A stretch of DNA of 64,000 bases from Planococcus lenghuensis (GTDB lineage: Bacteria > Bacillota > Bacilli > Bacillales_A > Planococcaceae). Under the pieces are notes generated by a model. The model saw nothing but the letters and a program-made list of their open reading frames with translations, ran no database searches and was not told where the DNA came from. Each line of letters opens with the position of its first letter. Position 1 is the stretch's first letter. Where the stretch lies: contig NZ_CP019640.1 of NCBI RefSeq assembly GCF_001999905.1, positions 1,106,501-1,170,500 on the forward strand, given 5' to 3'. The position numbers and the translations under genes were made by a program. Shown in pieces: positions 6,930-17,762 of this stretch.

Positions 6930-7952
6930 ATGAAGAGAAAGCTGATCGTGTTGCTAACGCTGGCAGCAGCATTGATCTCCGGCTGTTCCAATTTAGAAGC
7001 GGCAGACGAAGAAACAGCATCTGAAATCACGTTTGTTAAAGAAGAGAGAACCGATGCAGCGGTCGCTGCTGACAGCAACAGTAGTCAGCGTCAAACAGAA
7101 GCGGAACCGGTAACTGTAGAGAGCGGAATAGCCATGCAGCACGTTCATGGCTTAGGTGTATCCGGGGATGGGACTGAAGTATATGTCCCGGCACATGCCG
7201 GACTGAAAATATACAAAAGCGGAAGATGGACAGAGACCAGTGGGGCGTTGCATGATTACATGGGCTTTTCCATGGTGGATGACGGATTCTACAGCAGCGG
7301 TCATCCGGGGGAAGAGTCGGATTTAGCTGATCCTTTCGGTATTGTCCGTTCTGTTGATATGGGAGAATCGCTGGTTCTGCTTGATCTGTATGAAGAAGTG
7401 GATTTTCACCTAATGTCTGCAGGTTATTATTCCCATGTAATATATGCTGTAAATCCGAAGCCGAATTCCCGAATGGAAGAAGCGGGAATTTACTACTCAA
7501 CTAACGATGCGCAAACATGGAAAAAAAGCGGTGGAGAAGGCCTGAAAGGTCAGTTAGTCACGATTGATGTTCATCCGGATGATGAAGCCATCGTTGCCAT
7601 TGGAACAGACCGGGGCGTTTTTGTTTCGGTAAACCATGGTCAGGACTTCAAGGCGGTGACGGACGCACCGGTCTCAGCGATCGCATTTTCCCCACAAGGG
7701 AATTTGCTGGCAGCCAGTGAATCTGATTCTCCTGGACTGCAAGTGATCGATCTAAAGACAAAAAAAGGGAGTGTTCTGCCCTTGCCGGATTTAGCAGAAG
7801 GAAATGACATCAACCACCTGGCGGTCAATCCGGAGAATGACGGAAATGTCGTTTTTTCAACCATAGAAAGTGATATCTATATTTCTGAGGATAGCGGCAC
7901 AAGCTGGACCAAGATTGCACACAAAGGAAATGCATTGGATTTGAAGCAATAG
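6930..7952 (+). CDS. Asp-box/BNR-repeat lipoprotein, copy 2
   Basis: 340 aa; ATG 6930 with AAAGAGGGG upstream. Signal peptide with lipobox LISGC (Cys19). The propeller domain is plainly paralogous to the protein at 5076: [37 protein letters not shown]. Asp-boxes are [22 protein letters not shown] and SEDSGTSW. The linker is shorter and less acidic than in copy 1. Conserved His/Met positions are shared by both copies. An intramolecular or substrate role cannot be read from the sequence; metal-related function is inferred from position only. Confidence 0.8.
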   Translation: MKRKLIVLLTLAAALISGCSNLEAADEETASEITFVKEERTDAAVAADSNSSQRQTEAEPVTVESGIAMQHVHGLGVSGDGTEVYVPAHAGLKIYKSGRWTETSGALHDYMGFSMVDDGFYSSGHPGEESDLADPFGIVRSVDMGESLVLLDLYEEVDFHLMSAGYYSHVIYAVNPKPNSRMEEAGIYYSTNDAQTWKKSGGEGLKGQLVTIDVHPDDEAIVAIGTDRGVFVSVNHGQDFKAVTDAPVSAIAFSPQGNLLAASESDSPGLQVIDLKTKKGSVLPLPDLAEGNDINHLAVNPENDGNVVFSTIESDIYISEDSGTSWTKIAHKGNALDLKQ

Positions 7953-8001
7953 ATGTTTTCAAGAAGATAGAGATACAATAACCTCAAAATACAAGTACTG
8001 C

Positions 8002-8033
8002 AAACCGCCCCTAATAATAGAGGTGGTTTTTTT
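8002..8033 (+). terminator. terminator after the second lipoprotein gene
   Basis: AAACCGCC pairs with GGTGGTTT (one G-T pair) around an AT-rich loop, followed by a run of T. Confidence 0.75.
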
Positions 8034-8036
8034 GTT

Positions 8037-8082
8037 AAAACATACGTTCGCTTTTCATTCGAGCTTTTTTCGGGCATATGAT
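8037..8082 (+). promoter_or_regulatory. uvrBA promoter with LexA (SOS) box
   Basis: AAAACATACGTTCG (8037-8050) matches the Gram-positive LexA box CGAACRNRYGTTCG at 12 of 14 positions. TATGAT at 8077-8082 is a likely -10, with a weak TTCATT -35 17 nt upstream. Excision-repair genes are standard SOS targets in Bacillales. Confidence 0.6.
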
Positions 8083-8118
8083 ACACTAAAGGCATTGAAA
8101 CAGAACGGGGGAACACCG

Positions 8119-10110
8119 ATGAAACAGGAATTTAAACTGCAGGCACCGTACGAGCCGGGAGGCGATCAGCCGCAAGCTATCGAGCAGCTGGTCGAGGGCG
8201 TGACGAATGGAAAACGCCATCAGACCCTTCTGGGTGCCACAGGAACAGGTAAGACGTATACAATTTCAAACGTGATCCAGGAAGTGAAAAAACCGACACT
8301 GGTTATCGCCCATAATAAAACGCTTGCCGGCCAGCTTTACAGTGAATTCAAGGAATTCTTTCCAGATAATGCCGTCGAGTATTTTGTGAGTTATTATGAT
8401 TATTATCAGCCGGAAGCTTACGTGCCACAATCGGATACATTTATAGAAAAAGATGCAAGCATCAATGACGAGATTGATAAATTACGTCACTCAGCGACAA
8501 GCTCACTGTTTGAACGGGACGATGTCATCGTCATTGCTTCGGTTTCCTGCATTTACGGTCTCGGTTCCCCGAAGGAGTACCGGGAACTTGTCGTTTCGCT
8601 CCGGACGGGCATGGAGATCGAGCGGAACCAGCTGCTGCGTAAATTGGTGGATGTGCAATATGAACGCAACGACATCAATTTCATCCGCGGAACGTTCCGC
8701 GTGCGTGGTGATGTAGTGGAGATCTTCCCGGCTTCACGCGATGAACGCTGCATTCGCATCGAGTTCTTCGGCGATGAAATCGACCGGATCCGGGAAGTGG
8801 ATGCGCTGACCGGTGAAATTCTGGGCGACCGGGAACATGTTGCCATTTTCCCTGCGTCTCACTTCGTCACCCGCGAGGAAAAAATGGTGAAAGCCATTGA
8901 AAATATCGAGCAGGAACTGGAAGAGCGCCTGGCTGAACTGCGGGCGGAAGACAAGCTGCTGGAAGCTCAGCGGCTGGAGCAGCGGACCCGCTATGACCTT
9001 GAAATGATGCGGGAAATGGGCTTCTGTTCAGGAATCGAAAACTATTCCCGTCATTTGACTCTCCGGCCGGCAGGTGCGCAGCCGTATACGCTGATTGATT
9101 ACTTTCCGGAAGATTTTCTGCTCGTGGTGGACGAGAGTCACGTGACCTTGCCGCAAGTGCGCGGCATGTTCAATGGCGACCAAGCGCGGAAGAAAGTGCT
9201 GGTGGACCACGGATTCCGTCTGCCGTCGGCGATGGATAACCGGCCGCTGACGTTCGATGAATTCGAAAAGCATATCAGCCAGTCTATTTTCGTATCCGCG
9301 ACTCCCGGGCCATATGAACTCGAACATACACCTGACATGATCGAGCAGATCATCCGGCCAACCGGGCTGCTGGATCCGGAAGTGACTGTGCGGCCATCAA
9401 AAGGCCAAATTGATGATTTGCTGGATGAGATTCAGATTCGGACAGCCCGCAACGAACGAGTGCTTGTCACTACGCTGACAAAAAAGATGTCCGAAGATCT
9501 GACCGATTACTTGAAAGAAGCAGGCATTAAAGTGAATTATCTTCATTCAGAGATCAAAACCCTTGAACGCATCGAGATTATCCGGGAACTCCGGATGGGC
9601 ACATACGATGTGCTGGTCGGTATTAACCTGCTACGGGAAGGGCTTGATATTCCGGAAGTATCGCTTGTTGTTATACTGGATGCAGACAAAGAGGGGTTCC
9701 TCCGCTCGGAGCGGTCACTGATTCAGACGATTGGACGGGCAGCGAGGAACTCCAACGGTCAAGTCATTCTTTATGCCGATAAAATAACTGACTCCATGCA
9801 AAAAGCGCTGGATGAAACGGCACGCCGTCGTTCGATTCAGCAGGAGCATAATGAAAAGTATGGTATCACACCGACAACGATCAATAAGAAAATCCGTGAT
9901 GTGATCCGGGCTACAGTGGCGGCAGAGGAAGAGGAAACATATCTTTCCAAAGTCTCCAAAGCTGCTGCCGGCAAGAAATTGAATAAAACGGAACGCAGAC
10001 AGCTGGTGGATCTGCTGGAACAGGAAATGAAAGAAGCGGCACGGGCGCTGGACTTTGAGCGGGCTGCCGAACTTCGCGATACCGTGCTTGAACTGAAAGC
10101 GGAAGGGTGA
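8119..10110 (+). CDS. uvrB: UvrB, excinuclease ABC subunit B
   Basis: Damage-verification helicase of nucleotide excision repair; it is loaded onto lesions by UvrA and recruits UvrC. 663 aa from ATG 8119, giving the typical start [17 protein letters not shown]. Walker A GATGTGKT lies near residues 40-47. The beta-hairpin region [13 protein letters not shown] clamps DNA. Helicase motif DESH and motif VI (QTIGRAARN) follow. The C-terminal UVR domain ([20 protein letters not shown]) contacts UvrA and UvrC. First gene of the uvrBA operon; uvrA follows with 5 bp between the frames. Confidence 0.98.
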   Translation: MKQEFKLQAPYEPGGDQPQAIEQLVEGVTNGKRHQTLLGATGTGKTYTISNVIQEVKKPTLVIAHNKTLAGQLYSEFKEFFPDNAVEYFVSYYDYYQPEAYVPQSDTFIEKDASINDEIDKLRHSATSSLFERDDVIVIASVSCIYGLGSPKEYRELVVSLRTGMEIERNQLLRKLVDVQYERNDINFIRGTFRVRGDVVEIFPASRDERCIRIEFFGDEIDRIREVDALTGEILGDREHVAIFPASHFVTREEKMVKAIENIEQELEERLAELRAEDKLLEAQRLEQRTRYDLEMMREMGFCSGIENYSRHLTLRPAGAQPYTLIDYFPEDFLLVVDESHVTLPQVRGMFNGDQARKKVLVDHGFRLPSAMDNRPLTFDEFEKHISQSIFVSATPGPYELEHTPDMIEQIIRPTGLLDPEVTVRPSKGQIDDLLDEIQIRTARNERVLVTTLTKKMSEDLTDYLKEAGIKVNYLHSEIKTLERIEIIRELRMGTYDVLVGINLLREGLDIPEVSLVVILDADKEGFLRSERSLIQTIGRAARNSNGQVILYADKITDSMQKALDETARRRSIQQEHNEKYGITPTTINKKIRDVIRATVAAEEEETYLSKVSKAAAGKKLNKTERRQLVDLLEQEMKEAARALDFERAAELRDTVLELKAEG

Positions 10111-10115
10111 AGCCG

Positions 10116-12998
10116 ATGAAGAACCAAGTAATTCGTATACAGGGCGCCCGCGCCCATAATTTAAAAGATATCGATGTGGAAATTCCGCGTGATCAACTTG
10201 TCGTAATGACCGGACTTTCGGGGTCAGGAAAATCTTCACTTGCGTTTGATACGATTTATGCTGAAGGGCAGCGCCGGTATGTGGAGTCACTGTCCGCCTA
10301 TGCCCGGCAGTTCCTTGGTCAAATGGATAAGCCGGACGTCGATTTGATCGAAGGGCTGTCGCCGGCCATTTCCATCGATCAGAAGACCACGAGCCGTAAT
10401 CCGCGTTCGACAGTGGGTACAGTGACCGAAGTTTATGACTATCTGCGGCTTCTGTTCGCCCGTGTCGGAAAGCCGGTCTGTCCGATTCATGGTATTGAGA
10501 TTTCATCGCAGACAATTGAGCAAATGGTGGATCGACTGCTGGAATATCAGGAACGGACACGCATGCAGATTCTCGCGCCGATTGTGTCCGGCCGGAAAGG
10601 GACGCATGTCAAACTCCTTGAAGACATTAAAAAACAAGGATATGTCCGTGTGCGGGCAGATGGGGAACTGCGGGATCTCGATGACAATATCGAGCTGGAT
10701 AAAAACAAAAAGCACACAATCGAGGTGGTCATTGACCGGGTGGTTATAAAAGAAGGGGTGGCTGCACGGCTCAGTGACTCGTTGGAATCCGCCCTTCGCC
10801 TGGCTGATGGCCGGGTGCTGGTGGATGTAATGGACCATGAAGAGCTGTTGTTCAGTGAGCATCATGCCTGTCCGATCTGCGGTTTTTCAATCGGTGAATT
10901 GGAACCCCGGATGTTTTCATTCAACTCCCCTTTCGGTGCCTGTCCGGAATGCGACGGTCTTGGCATGAAGATGGAAGTGGATCCTGACCTTGTCATGCCG
11001 GATAAATCGCGGACACTGCGGGAGCATGCGGCCGCTCCGTGGGAACCGACAAGTTCCCGGTACTACCCTGAACTTTTGCAGGCAGCCGCAAAGCATTTCG
11101 GCATCAATATGGATGTCCCGGTAAATGAGTTGCCGGAAGAAGAACTGCAGATTATCCTGCACGGTTCCGGAAAAGAAAAAATCCGTTTCCGCTATGAAAA
11201 TGATTTTGGGCAAATCCGCGATAACCATATTTATTTTGAAGGAGTCATTCCGAACGTGGACCGTCGTTTTCGGGAAACCGCTTCAGACTGGATTCGGGAC
11301 CAGATGGAGAAATACATGGCTGAACAGCCTTGTCCGGCGTGCCATGGCTATCGCCTGAAACCGGAATCCCTGGCTGTCAAAGTCGGTAGCCTCCATATTG
11401 GACAAGTAACGGAATTCTCGATTACAGAAACAGCTGCATTTTTCGATGGACTTGAGCTGTCAGAGAAAGATATGCAGATCGCCCGGCTGATTTTACGGGA
11501 GATTCAAGAACGGGTTGGCTTTCTCATCAATGTCGGGCTTGATTATCTGACGCTCAGCCGAGCTGCCGGCACACTGTCCGGCGGGGAAGCGCAGCGCATC
11601 CGCCTCGCAACGCAGATCGGTTCGCGTTTAACCGGCGTTCTTTATATTCTGGATGAGCCATCGATCGGTCTCCATCAGCGCGACAATGACCGGCTGATCG
11701 CTACATTGAAATCGATGCGGGATATTGGCAATACGCTGATCGTTGTTGAGCATGATGAAGATACGATGATGGCAGCCGATCACTTGATTGACATAGGGCC
11801 AGGTGCAGGTGTGCATGGAGGCGAAATTATCGCTGCCGGTACGCCGCAGGAAGTGATGGCCAATGAAGCCTCTATCACCGGGCAGTATTTGAGCGGCAAA
11901 AAGTTCATCCCGCTGCCACAGAACCGCCGCAAGTCAGATGGCCGTTCAATTTCGATCAAAGGTGCCAGCGAGAATAATTTGAAAAATGTTAACGTGGATA
12001 TTCCGCTTGGTGTCTTCACTGCTGTTACTGGCGTATCCGGATCCGGGAAAAGCACATTGATCAACGAGATTCTCTATAAGTCTCTTGCTCAGCAGCTAAA
12101 CCGGGCAAAAGTGAAACCCGGTGCTCATAAATCCGTCAAAGGCATAGAAGCACTAGAAAAAGTGATTGATATCGACCAGTCACCGATCGGCCGGACACCC
12201 CGTTCGAACCCGGCCACATATACAGGTGTATTTGACGATATCCGCGACGTATTTGCTTCAACAAATGAGGCGAAAGTGCGCGGGTACAAAAAAGGCCGGT
12301 TCAGCTTTAATGTCAAAGGCGGGCGCTGCGAAGCCTGCCGTGGAGACGGCATCATCAAGATTGAAATGCATTTTCTGCCGGACGTTTATGTTCCATGTGA
12401 AGTGTGCCATGGCAAACGCTACAACCGGGAAACACTGGAAGTCGCCTATAAGGGCAAGAACATTGCCGACGTGCTGGATATGACAGTGGAGGATGCACTT
12501 GATTTCTTCACTAACATTCCGAAAATCAGCCGCAAACTGCAGACGATTGTGGATGTTGGTCTTGGTTATATTAAATTGGGCCAGCCGGCGACAACGCTAT
12601 CCGGGGGTGAAGCACAGCGGGTGAAATTGGCATCTGAACTGCATAAGCGATCAAACGGAAAATCTTTCTATATCCTTGATGAACCGACGACAGGGCTGCA
12701 TGTGGATGATATTGCCCGGTTGCTCAACGTATTGCAGCGGCTGGTGGAAAACGGCGATACTGTGCTGACAATCGAGCACAATCTCGATGTCATTAAGACT
12801 GCGGATCACATTATCGACCTTGGTCCGGAAGGCGGTGATCGGGGAGGTTCCATCCTCGCGACAGGCACACCTGAAAAAATTGCCGGCACTGAAAATTCAT
12901 ATACCGGTCATTATTTAAAGCCCGTGCTTGAGCGTGACAGACAACGGATGCGGGATCAGCTGAAAAAGGCGGAACATGAGAAAGAACCGGTCAAGTGA
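10116..12998 (+). CDS. uvrA: UvrA, excinuclease ABC subunit A
   Basis: Dimeric ABC-type DNA damage sensor. 960 aa from ATG 10116; a GTG at 10107 in the same frame is possible, but the ATG fits the AAGGGTG ribosome site and homologues better. Two ATPase modules: Walker [10 protein letters not shown] near the N-terminus and GVSGSGKST in the second half, each with an ABC signature (LSGGEAQR). Zinc sites are CPICG...CPECDG and CEACRGDG...CEVCHG. The insertion domains and the ending are of normal length. Cotranscribed with uvrB. Confidence 0.98.
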   Translation: MKNQVIRIQGARAHNLKDIDVEIPRDQLVVMTGLSGSGKSSLAFDTIYAEGQRRYVESLSAYARQFLGQMDKPDVDLIEGLSPAISIDQKTTSRNPRSTVGTVTEVYDYLRLLFARVGKPVCPIHGIEISSQTIEQMVDRLLEYQERTRMQILAPIVSGRKGTHVKLLEDIKKQGYVRVRADGELRDLDDNIELDKNKKHTIEVVIDRVVIKEGVAARLSDSLESALRLADGRVLVDVMDHEELLFSEHHACPICGFSIGELEPRMFSFNSPFGACPECDGLGMKMEVDPDLVMPDKSRTLREHAAAPWEPTSSRYYPELLQAAAKHFGINMDVPVNELPEEELQIILHGSGKEKIRFRYENDFGQIRDNHIYFEGVIPNVDRRFRETASDWIRDQMEKYMAEQPCPACHGYRLKPESLAVKVGSLHIGQVTEFSITETAAFFDGLELSEKDMQIARLILREIQERVGFLINVGLDYLTLSRAAGTLSGGEAQRIRLATQIGSRLTGVLYILDEPSIGLHQRDNDRLIATLKSMRDIGNTLIVVEHDEDTMMAADHLIDIGPGAGVHGGEIIAAGTPQEVMANEASITGQYLSGKKFIPLPQNRRKSDGRSISIKGASENNLKNVNVDIPLGVFTAVTGVSGSGKSTLINEILYKSLAQQLNRAKVKPGAHKSVKGIEALEKVIDIDQSPIGRTPRSNPATYTGVFDDIRDVFASTNEAKVRGYKKGRFSFNVKGGRCEACRGDGIIKIEMHFLPDVYVPCEVCHGKRYNRETLEVAYKGKNIADVLDMTVEDALDFFTNIPKISRKLQTIVDVGLGYIKLGQPATTLSGGEAQRVKLASELHKRSNGKSFYILDEPTTGLHVDDIARLLNVLQRLVENGDTVLTIEHNLDVIKTADHIIDLGPEGGDRGGSILATGTPEKIAGTENSYTGHYLKPVLERDRQRMRDQLKKAEHEKEPVK

Positions 12999-13057
12999 AA
13001 CCTTTACTGCTGCAAAGCGTAGTAAGTAATTGAATAGAGCATGAGGAGGAAGAAATA

Positions 13058-14239
13058 ATGGGAGACGAGAGACAGCGCATTTTAGATATGGTCGAAAATG
13101 GAACAATCACTGCACAGGAAGCCGTGGATTTACTGAAGGCAATGGAAAGCAGCAAAGAACCCGTCAGCGATCCATTTGGCGGCCAAAATGACTATCGCGA
13201 AAAACAGGGAAAATCAAAATTCAGCCCGGATGAATTGATCCGCAAGCTGGCAAAAGATTTTTCGCGCGACTTCTCCCGTGATTTCTCCAAGGACTTCAAA
13301 CGGGATTATTCCAGCGACTTCAACCAATTCGGTGACAAGATGATGCGGTTTATGCAGGACTCACTCGGCAAGCTGAAAACAATGGATTTGGAGTCCCCGT
13401 TTGGAGAAGCGTATAGCTTTACGCAGAGTTTCACTGAAACGAATGCCAATATCGAAGAGATTATCGCTGACATTTCGAATGGCCAACTGGAAATTTTCCC
13501 TGTATCAGGTGATGAAGTGAGAGCCGAATGTACAGTGAAAGCTTACCGGGCTGAATCGGAAGAACAGGCGAGGCAGGATTTCTTTGATAAGTTCGTCTTT
13601 GTGGCTGACGGAACGAAAGTCCGGATTATCAGCGATTTGAAAACGACGCAAGTGAATGTAGTTCTCTATGTTCCTGAAAAAGCGTATGAGCAAGTGACAG
13701 CCCGGCTCTTTAACGGCGGTTTTGTCATGAAGCGACTTGATGCTGAAAAGGTCCAGGTTAAAACGGCGAATGGAAAGATCGAATTGAAGAGCGGCCGGAT
13801 AGAGGATATGGAATTGGAGACAGCAAATGGAGCGATTCAGGTCCAGGAAGTAGCCGGACGGAATCTGGATGCAGAAACATTGAATGGCCGGATTTATATC
13901 GACGGGGATCTTGAGGCCATTGAAGCGAAATCGCTGAACGGTAATGTAGTGATCACAACCAGAAGCGATAAGGCCCGCAAACTTGAAGGGAAAACCGTTG
14001 CCGGGAACATTGAATTGTATGTTCCGCAGCATTTACCGTTAAAAGGCGAAGTCACCTCCAATTTGGGGCGGATGGACGTTTTCCTGGACGATGCAGAACG
14101 GGTGCGCGAGCAGGAACAATTCCTCCAGAAATCAGTGAAGTTCACGAAGAACACAGAAGGCAGTGAGGAAATCCCGTTGCTTATCTATGGAGAGACAAAG
14201 ACCGGATCTGTGCTTGTCCGCTATTTCACAACGATATAA
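13058..14239 (+). CDS. yvlB: YvlB-like DUF4097 protein with N-terminal SHOCT-like helix
   Basis: 393 aa; ATG preceded by GAGGAGGAAG. The N-terminal 30 residues (RQRILDMVENGTITAQEAVDLL) form a short SHOCT-like helical segment. A low-complexity stretch of DFSRDFSRDFS-type tetrapeptides occurs at about 67-90. The C-terminal two thirds are a DUF4097 beta-helix built of short repeats such as KTANGKIEL, ETANGAIQV, ETLNGRIYI, KSLNGNVVI. In B. subtilis yvlB also lies beside uvrA, in a locus with the phage-shock-type PspC protein YvlC; here neither yvlA, yvlC nor yvlD follows. Function is unknown, presumably in the cell-envelope stress network. Confidence 0.85.
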   Translation: MGDERQRILDMVENGTITAQEAVDLLKAMESSKEPVSDPFGGQNDYREKQGKSKFSPDELIRKLAKDFSRDFSRDFSKDFKRDYSSDFNQFGDKMMRFMQDSLGKLKTMDLESPFGEAYSFTQSFTETNANIEEIIADISNGQLEIFPVSGDEVRAECTVKAYRAESEEQARQDFFDKFVFVADGTKVRIISDLKTTQVNVVLYVPEKAYEQVTARLFNGGFVMKRLDAEKVQVKTANGKIELKSGRIEDMELETANGAIQVQEVAGRNLDAETLNGRIYIDGDLEAIEAKSLNGNVVITTRSDKARKLEGKTVAGNIELYVPQHLPLKGEVTSNLGRMDVFLDDAERVREQEQFLQKSVKFTKNTEGSEEIPLLIYGETKTGSVLVRYFTTI

Positions 14240-14246
14240 TATAAAG

Positions 14247-14276
14247 AAAAAAGCCCCTGGCAACCGGGGCTTTTTT
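14247..14276. terminator. bidirectional terminator
   Basis: AAAAAAGCCCC (14247-14257) pairs with GGGGCTTTTTT (14266-14276) around an 8-nt loop, between convergent yvlB and the amidase gene. Confidence 0.9.
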
Positions 14277-14296
14277 GCATTTTGAGTTTACGAAGA

Positions 14297-14863
14297 TCAA
14301 CAGCAGTGCGGGGGTTCCTCTCCGGCAGCATAAGCAATAAGTGCCGCTGAAACAGCAGTGGCGCATGAAGTCCGGTATTTTGATGATTTCAGCAATGCCA
14401 ATTCTTCCAGGTTGGTCATAAAACCGCATTCAACAAGCACTGCCGGCATGACAGTTTCCCGTAACAGCATAAAATTGGCCCGTTTCACACCGCGGTCCCG
14501 CCGTTTTACTGCTGCGATCAATCGGGTGTGAATTCCTGATGCCAACCGGGCAGAAGCAGCCAGCGGTTTCGTATAAGTGTACGTTTCAATACCGGCGACT
14601 GGATTGAAGCCCGATCCAAAGGCATTGGCGTGGATGGAGACCAGCACTTCACCTTTCAGGCGATTTGCCAGCTGTACCCGTTCAGCCAATGGCACGTCAC
14701 GTTCCGGCTGGTGTGTAAAAAGAACAACATGACCAGCAGCGGCTAATTGCCGTTTAACTTGAACAGCCACCTCTGCATTGAACTGGAATTCGCGCAGGCT
14801 GCCATCGGGCGAACGCTTTCCAGGTGTTGCAGGGCCATGTCCTGCATCAATGATAATTTTCAT
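14297..14863 (-). CDS. N-acetylmuramoyl-L-alanine amidase (Amidase_3), stand-alone catalytic domain
   Basis: Zinc amidase that cleaves the MurNAc-L-Ala bond of peptidoglycan. 188 aa, start at 14863 with AAGGAGGAGAT upstream. Zinc and catalytic residues are in place: His9 (DAGHG), Glu25 (LREF), His78 (SIHANA) and catalytic Glu145 (VECGFMTN). No signal peptide and no cell-wall-binding repeats are visible, so it resembles spore- or phage-type cytoplasmic amidases that leave the cell by another route or at lysis. The product ends in EEPPHCC. Not part of an obvious operon. Confidence 0.9.
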   Translation of the reverse strand: MKIIIDAGHGPATPGKRSPDGSLREFQFNAEVAVQVKRQLAAAGHVVLFTHQPERDVPLAERVQLANRLKGEVLVSIHANAFGSGFNPVAGIETYTYTKPLAASARLASGIHTRLIAAVKRRDRGVKRANFMLLRETVMPAVLVECGFMTNLEELALLKSSKYRTSCATAVSAALIAYAAGEEPPHCC

Positions 14864-15038
14864 TTCATCTCCTCCTTTCCTTCATAGATAGTCGGAAGAG
14901 GGGAAGAAAGAGACAAGGGACTGGTCTGTCCGGCTGGAAAACAACGATTTGGAGGACGATTTTTTTCGAAAGTATGTTAAAATAAGGCGTAGATTTGCAG
15001 AAAGCAATACAGCGAACAGCTGGGGAAAGAGGGCAAAT

Positions 15039-15965
15039 ATGGACCAGGTATCAGTAAATCAAGTTATGGATATGTTCAACCTCACACTGGTCAGTGGGCA
15101 GGAAGGGATCGGCAGGCACATCACGGTGAGTGACCTTTCACGGCCAGGGCTGGAAATGGCTGGTTATTTCACGCATTATCCGGCGAATCGTGTTCAGCTT
15201 CTCGGAAAAACAGAGCTTTCATTTTTTTCGATGCTCGAGCAGGATGAGCGGCGTTCCCGCATGATGAAGCTCTGCACGGTTGAAACACCGGCTGTCGTTG
15301 TGGCGCACGGTGAGGAAGTGCCGTCTGAATTGATCACGGCGTCAAATAAAAAACATGTACCTGTTCTCACTACATCCATGACCACCACCCGCTTCTCGGG
15401 CCGACTTACGAATTTTCTGGAAAGTCAATTGGCACCGACAACAGCTGTGCATGGCGTGCTGGTGGATGTGTATGGAATCGGCATTCTGATTACGGGGAAA
15501 AGCGGTGTCGGAAAAAGTGAGGCTGCTTTGGAATTGGTGAAAAAAGGGCATCGACTTGTTGCGGATGACTGCGTGGAAATCCGGCAGGAGACAGAGAATC
15601 TGCTGGTTGGAGGAGCGCCGAAACTGATTGAACATTTGCTCGAAATTCGGGGAATCGGGATCATTGATGTTATGACATTATTTGGAGCAAGTGCAATTCG
15701 TACACAAAAACGGATTTCACTTGTGATCGATTTAGAAATATGGGATGGCGGCAAGACCTATGATCGTCTTGGATTGGAAGAGGAAAAAACAAAGATTATC
15801 GATACGGAATTGACAAAACTGACAATTCCGGTAAGACCGGGCCGAAACTTGGCTGTCATTATTGAAGTGGCTGCCATGAATTACCGGTTGAAGCGCATGG
15901 GCGTCAATGCAGCTGAAGATTTTTCCAAGCGGCTTGATAATGTGATTTCAAATAACCCCATGTAA
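15039..15965 (+). CDS. hprK: HprK, HPr kinase/phosphorylase
   Basis: Phosphorylates and dephosphorylates Ser46 of HPr and Crh, the central switch of carbon catabolite control. 308 aa from ATG 15039, preceded by AAAGAGGG; the upstream frame is not conserved. Walker A GKSGVGKS is at 153-160. His138 in AVHGVLVD, the DDCVEI loop and the family signature [12 protein letters not shown] are all present. The substrate Crh is encoded 10 kb downstream in this window. The gene heads the hprK-lgt-yvoD-ppaX-yvoF cluster seen in B. subtilis. Confidence 0.98.
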   Translation: MDQVSVNQVMDMFNLTLVSGQEGIGRHITVSDLSRPGLEMAGYFTHYPANRVQLLGKTELSFFSMLEQDERRSRMMKLCTVETPAVVVAHGEEVPSELITASNKKHVPVLTTSMTTTRFSGRLTNFLESQLAPTTAVHGVLVDVYGIGILITGKSGVGKSEAALELVKKGHRLVADDCVEIRQETENLLVGGAPKLIEHLLEIRGIGIIDVMTLFGASAIRTQKRISLVIDLEIWDGGKTYDRLGLEEEKTKIIDTELTKLTIPVRPGRNLAVIIEVAAMNYRLKRMGVNAAEDFSKRLDNVISNNPM

Positions 15966-15985
15966 GTAATAGAGAGGAGCACCAC

Positions 15986-16804
15986 ATGAATTTCATACTT
16001 GCTGCAATTGACCCGATCGCAGTTTCACTCGGGCCGATTGATGTCCGCTGGTACGGGGTCATTATCGTTACCGGCATTATTCTTGCTTATCTTCTTGGGC
16101 AGCGGGAGATGGTCAGACGGGGGTTCGACCAGGACTTCCTGACGGATATGCTGCTGTGGGCAGTCCCGCTCTCCATATTGGGAGCTCGCCTTTATTATGT
16201 GATTTTCAAATGGGAATATTACAGTCAGAATCCCGGTCAGATTTTCCAAGTGTGGGAAGGCGGATTGGCAATTCACGGTGCAATCATTACTGCAGTAATC
16301 GTCGCCTATTTGTTTACCAAAAAACGGAATGCGCCATTCTTTAAAGTGGCAGACATTCTTGCGCCAAGCCTGTTGCTTGGACAGGCAATCGGACGCTGGG
16401 GCAACTTCATCAATCAGGAAGCGCATGGCGGGCCGGTAACACGGAACTTTTTGGAGAATCTTTTGATTCCGGACTGGATTATCAATCAGATGTACATAGA
16501 CGGGTCGTATTACCATCCGACGTTTCTGTACGAATCACTTTGGAATTTCCTGGGGGTCCTTATCATGGTGTTGCTGCTGCGGCGATTGAACTTGGTAAGG
16601 GGAGAAATCTTCTTTTTTTATTTGGCCTGGTATTCGATCGGCCGATTCTTCATTGAAGCGATGCGGACAGACAGTCTGATTCTTGAACTGTTTGGCGGAT
16701 TGCGCGCTGCGCAGGTGATTTCAGTTGTCATTATTCTGATTGCTGCCGGTTTTGTTATTGCACGGCGGGTTACCCTCAAAAAACCCGCTCATTACCTCGA
16801 TTGA
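15986..16804 (+). CDS. lgt: Lgt, prolipoprotein diacylglyceryl transferase
   Basis: Membrane enzyme that moves diacylglycerol from phosphatidylglycerol to the lipobox Cys, the first step for lipoproteins such as the two at 5076 and 6930, MetQ and the protein at 53032. 272 aa with about seven helices. The Lgt signature [14 protein letters not shown] and the GGLAIHG and YHPTFLYES motifs are clear. RBS AGAGGAG. It starts 20 bp after hprK. Confidence 0.97.
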   Translation: MNFILAAIDPIAVSLGPIDVRWYGVIIVTGIILAYLLGQREMVRRGFDQDFLTDMLLWAVPLSILGARLYYVIFKWEYYSQNPGQIFQVWEGGLAIHGAIITAVIVAYLFTKKRNAPFFKVADILAPSLLLGQAIGRWGNFINQEAHGGPVTRNFLENLLIPDWIINQMYIDGSYYHPTFLYESLWNFLGVLIMVLLLRRLNLVRGEIFFFYLAWYSIGRFFIEAMRTDSLILELFGGLRAAQVISVVIILIAAGFVIARRVTLKKPAHYLD

Positions 16805-16826
16805 TCGGAAGGTGGATTCGCATTAT

Positions 16827-17762
16827 ATGTCAACGTTAAAAAACGGCATCGCCGCAGGTCTCCGGACAACCTGGTCGCTTGGTAAAGTTATTTTTCCAGT
16901 GACTCTCATCGTCGTGATGCTGCAGTATACACCGGTTTTGCCATTCATCATAGAGTTTGTTGCTCCCTTTATGAACATATTCGGATTAAGCGGAGATGCG
17001 GCAATTCCGCTGGTTCTCGGGAATGCGCTGAATCTGTATGCCGGCATCGCCGGGATTCTGTCGCTGGATTTGACGGTGAAGGAAGTCTTCATATTGGCTG
17101 TGATGCTGTCGTTTTCTCACAACCTGTTTATAGAGACTGGTGTCGCACTGAAAGTAGGCGTGAAACTTTGGGTGGTGCTGCTCGTTCGGTTCGGATTGGC
17201 AGCTGTTTCCGCGATTGTAATCAATCTTGTGTGGCAGGGCGGGTCTGAAACGGCACAGTATGGACTGGCGCCGACTCAGGAAGCCATCCCTGCCAACTGG
17301 TTTGAAATTTTCCTTCTGGGGCTGGAAAAAGCGACATTCGGCGTTTTGCAATTGGCGATGATCGTTATTCCGCTGATGATTGCATTGCAATTCCTGAAAG
17401 AACGGGGCTACCTTGGCCGGTTTGCTTCACTGCTTGAACCATTTACCCGGATGCTCGGTATTCAGAAGAATGCTTCCACAACCATTGTGGCCGGACTGCT
17501 GATCGGTCTTGCAATGGGGGCAGGTGTGATGATCCAAGCTGTACAGGAAGATGGAGTCAGCCGCAAAGATGCCACACTTGCCTTCATCTTTCTGGTTGCC
17601 TGCCATGCAGTGATAGAAGACACATTGATTTTCATCCCACTGGGCATACCTGTATGGCCGCTCTTGTTGTTGCGGGTCAGCACAGCACTTATCCTGACGA
17701 TAACGGTTGCCTGGTTTTGGCGCAGGGCAGATGCAAACAAGAAAGAGGTGGCGACCGCATGA
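16827..17762 (+). CDS. yvoD: YvoD-like nucleoside-recognition (Gate) domain membrane protein
   Basis: 311 aa, six or more membrane helices, with two Gate-type blocks, one containing GLRTTWSLGKVIFPVTLIVV near the N-terminus and one around LEKATFGVLQLAMIVIPLM. Such proteins resemble halves of the spore-maturation proteins SpmA/SpmB and nucleoside permeases, but substrate and role are unknown. ATG at 16827 lies 12 nt after AAGGTGG, a slightly long spacing. The stop overlaps the ppaX start (ATGA). Same position in the B. subtilis hprK operon. Confidence 0.8.
   Translation: MSTLKNGIAAGLRTTWSLGKVIFPVTLIVVMLQYTPVLPFIIEFVAPFMNIFGLSGDAAIPLVLGNALNLYAGIAGILSLDLTVKEVFILAVMLSFSHNLFIETGVALKVGVKLWVVLLVRFGLAAVSAIVINLVWQGGSETAQYGLAPTQEAIPANWFEIFLLGLEKATFGVLQLAMIVIPLMIALQFLKERGYLGRFASLLEPFTRMLGIQKNASTTIVAGLLIGLAMGAGVMIQAVQEDGVSRKDATLAFIFLVACHAVIEDTLIFIPLGIPVWPLLLLRVSTALILTITVAWFWRRADANKKEVATA

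Noticed and set aside
14297-14863. Amidase gene as a prophage remnant
   Set aside because: No holin, integrase or structural phage gene is nearby, and the gene sits cleanly between conserved core genes.
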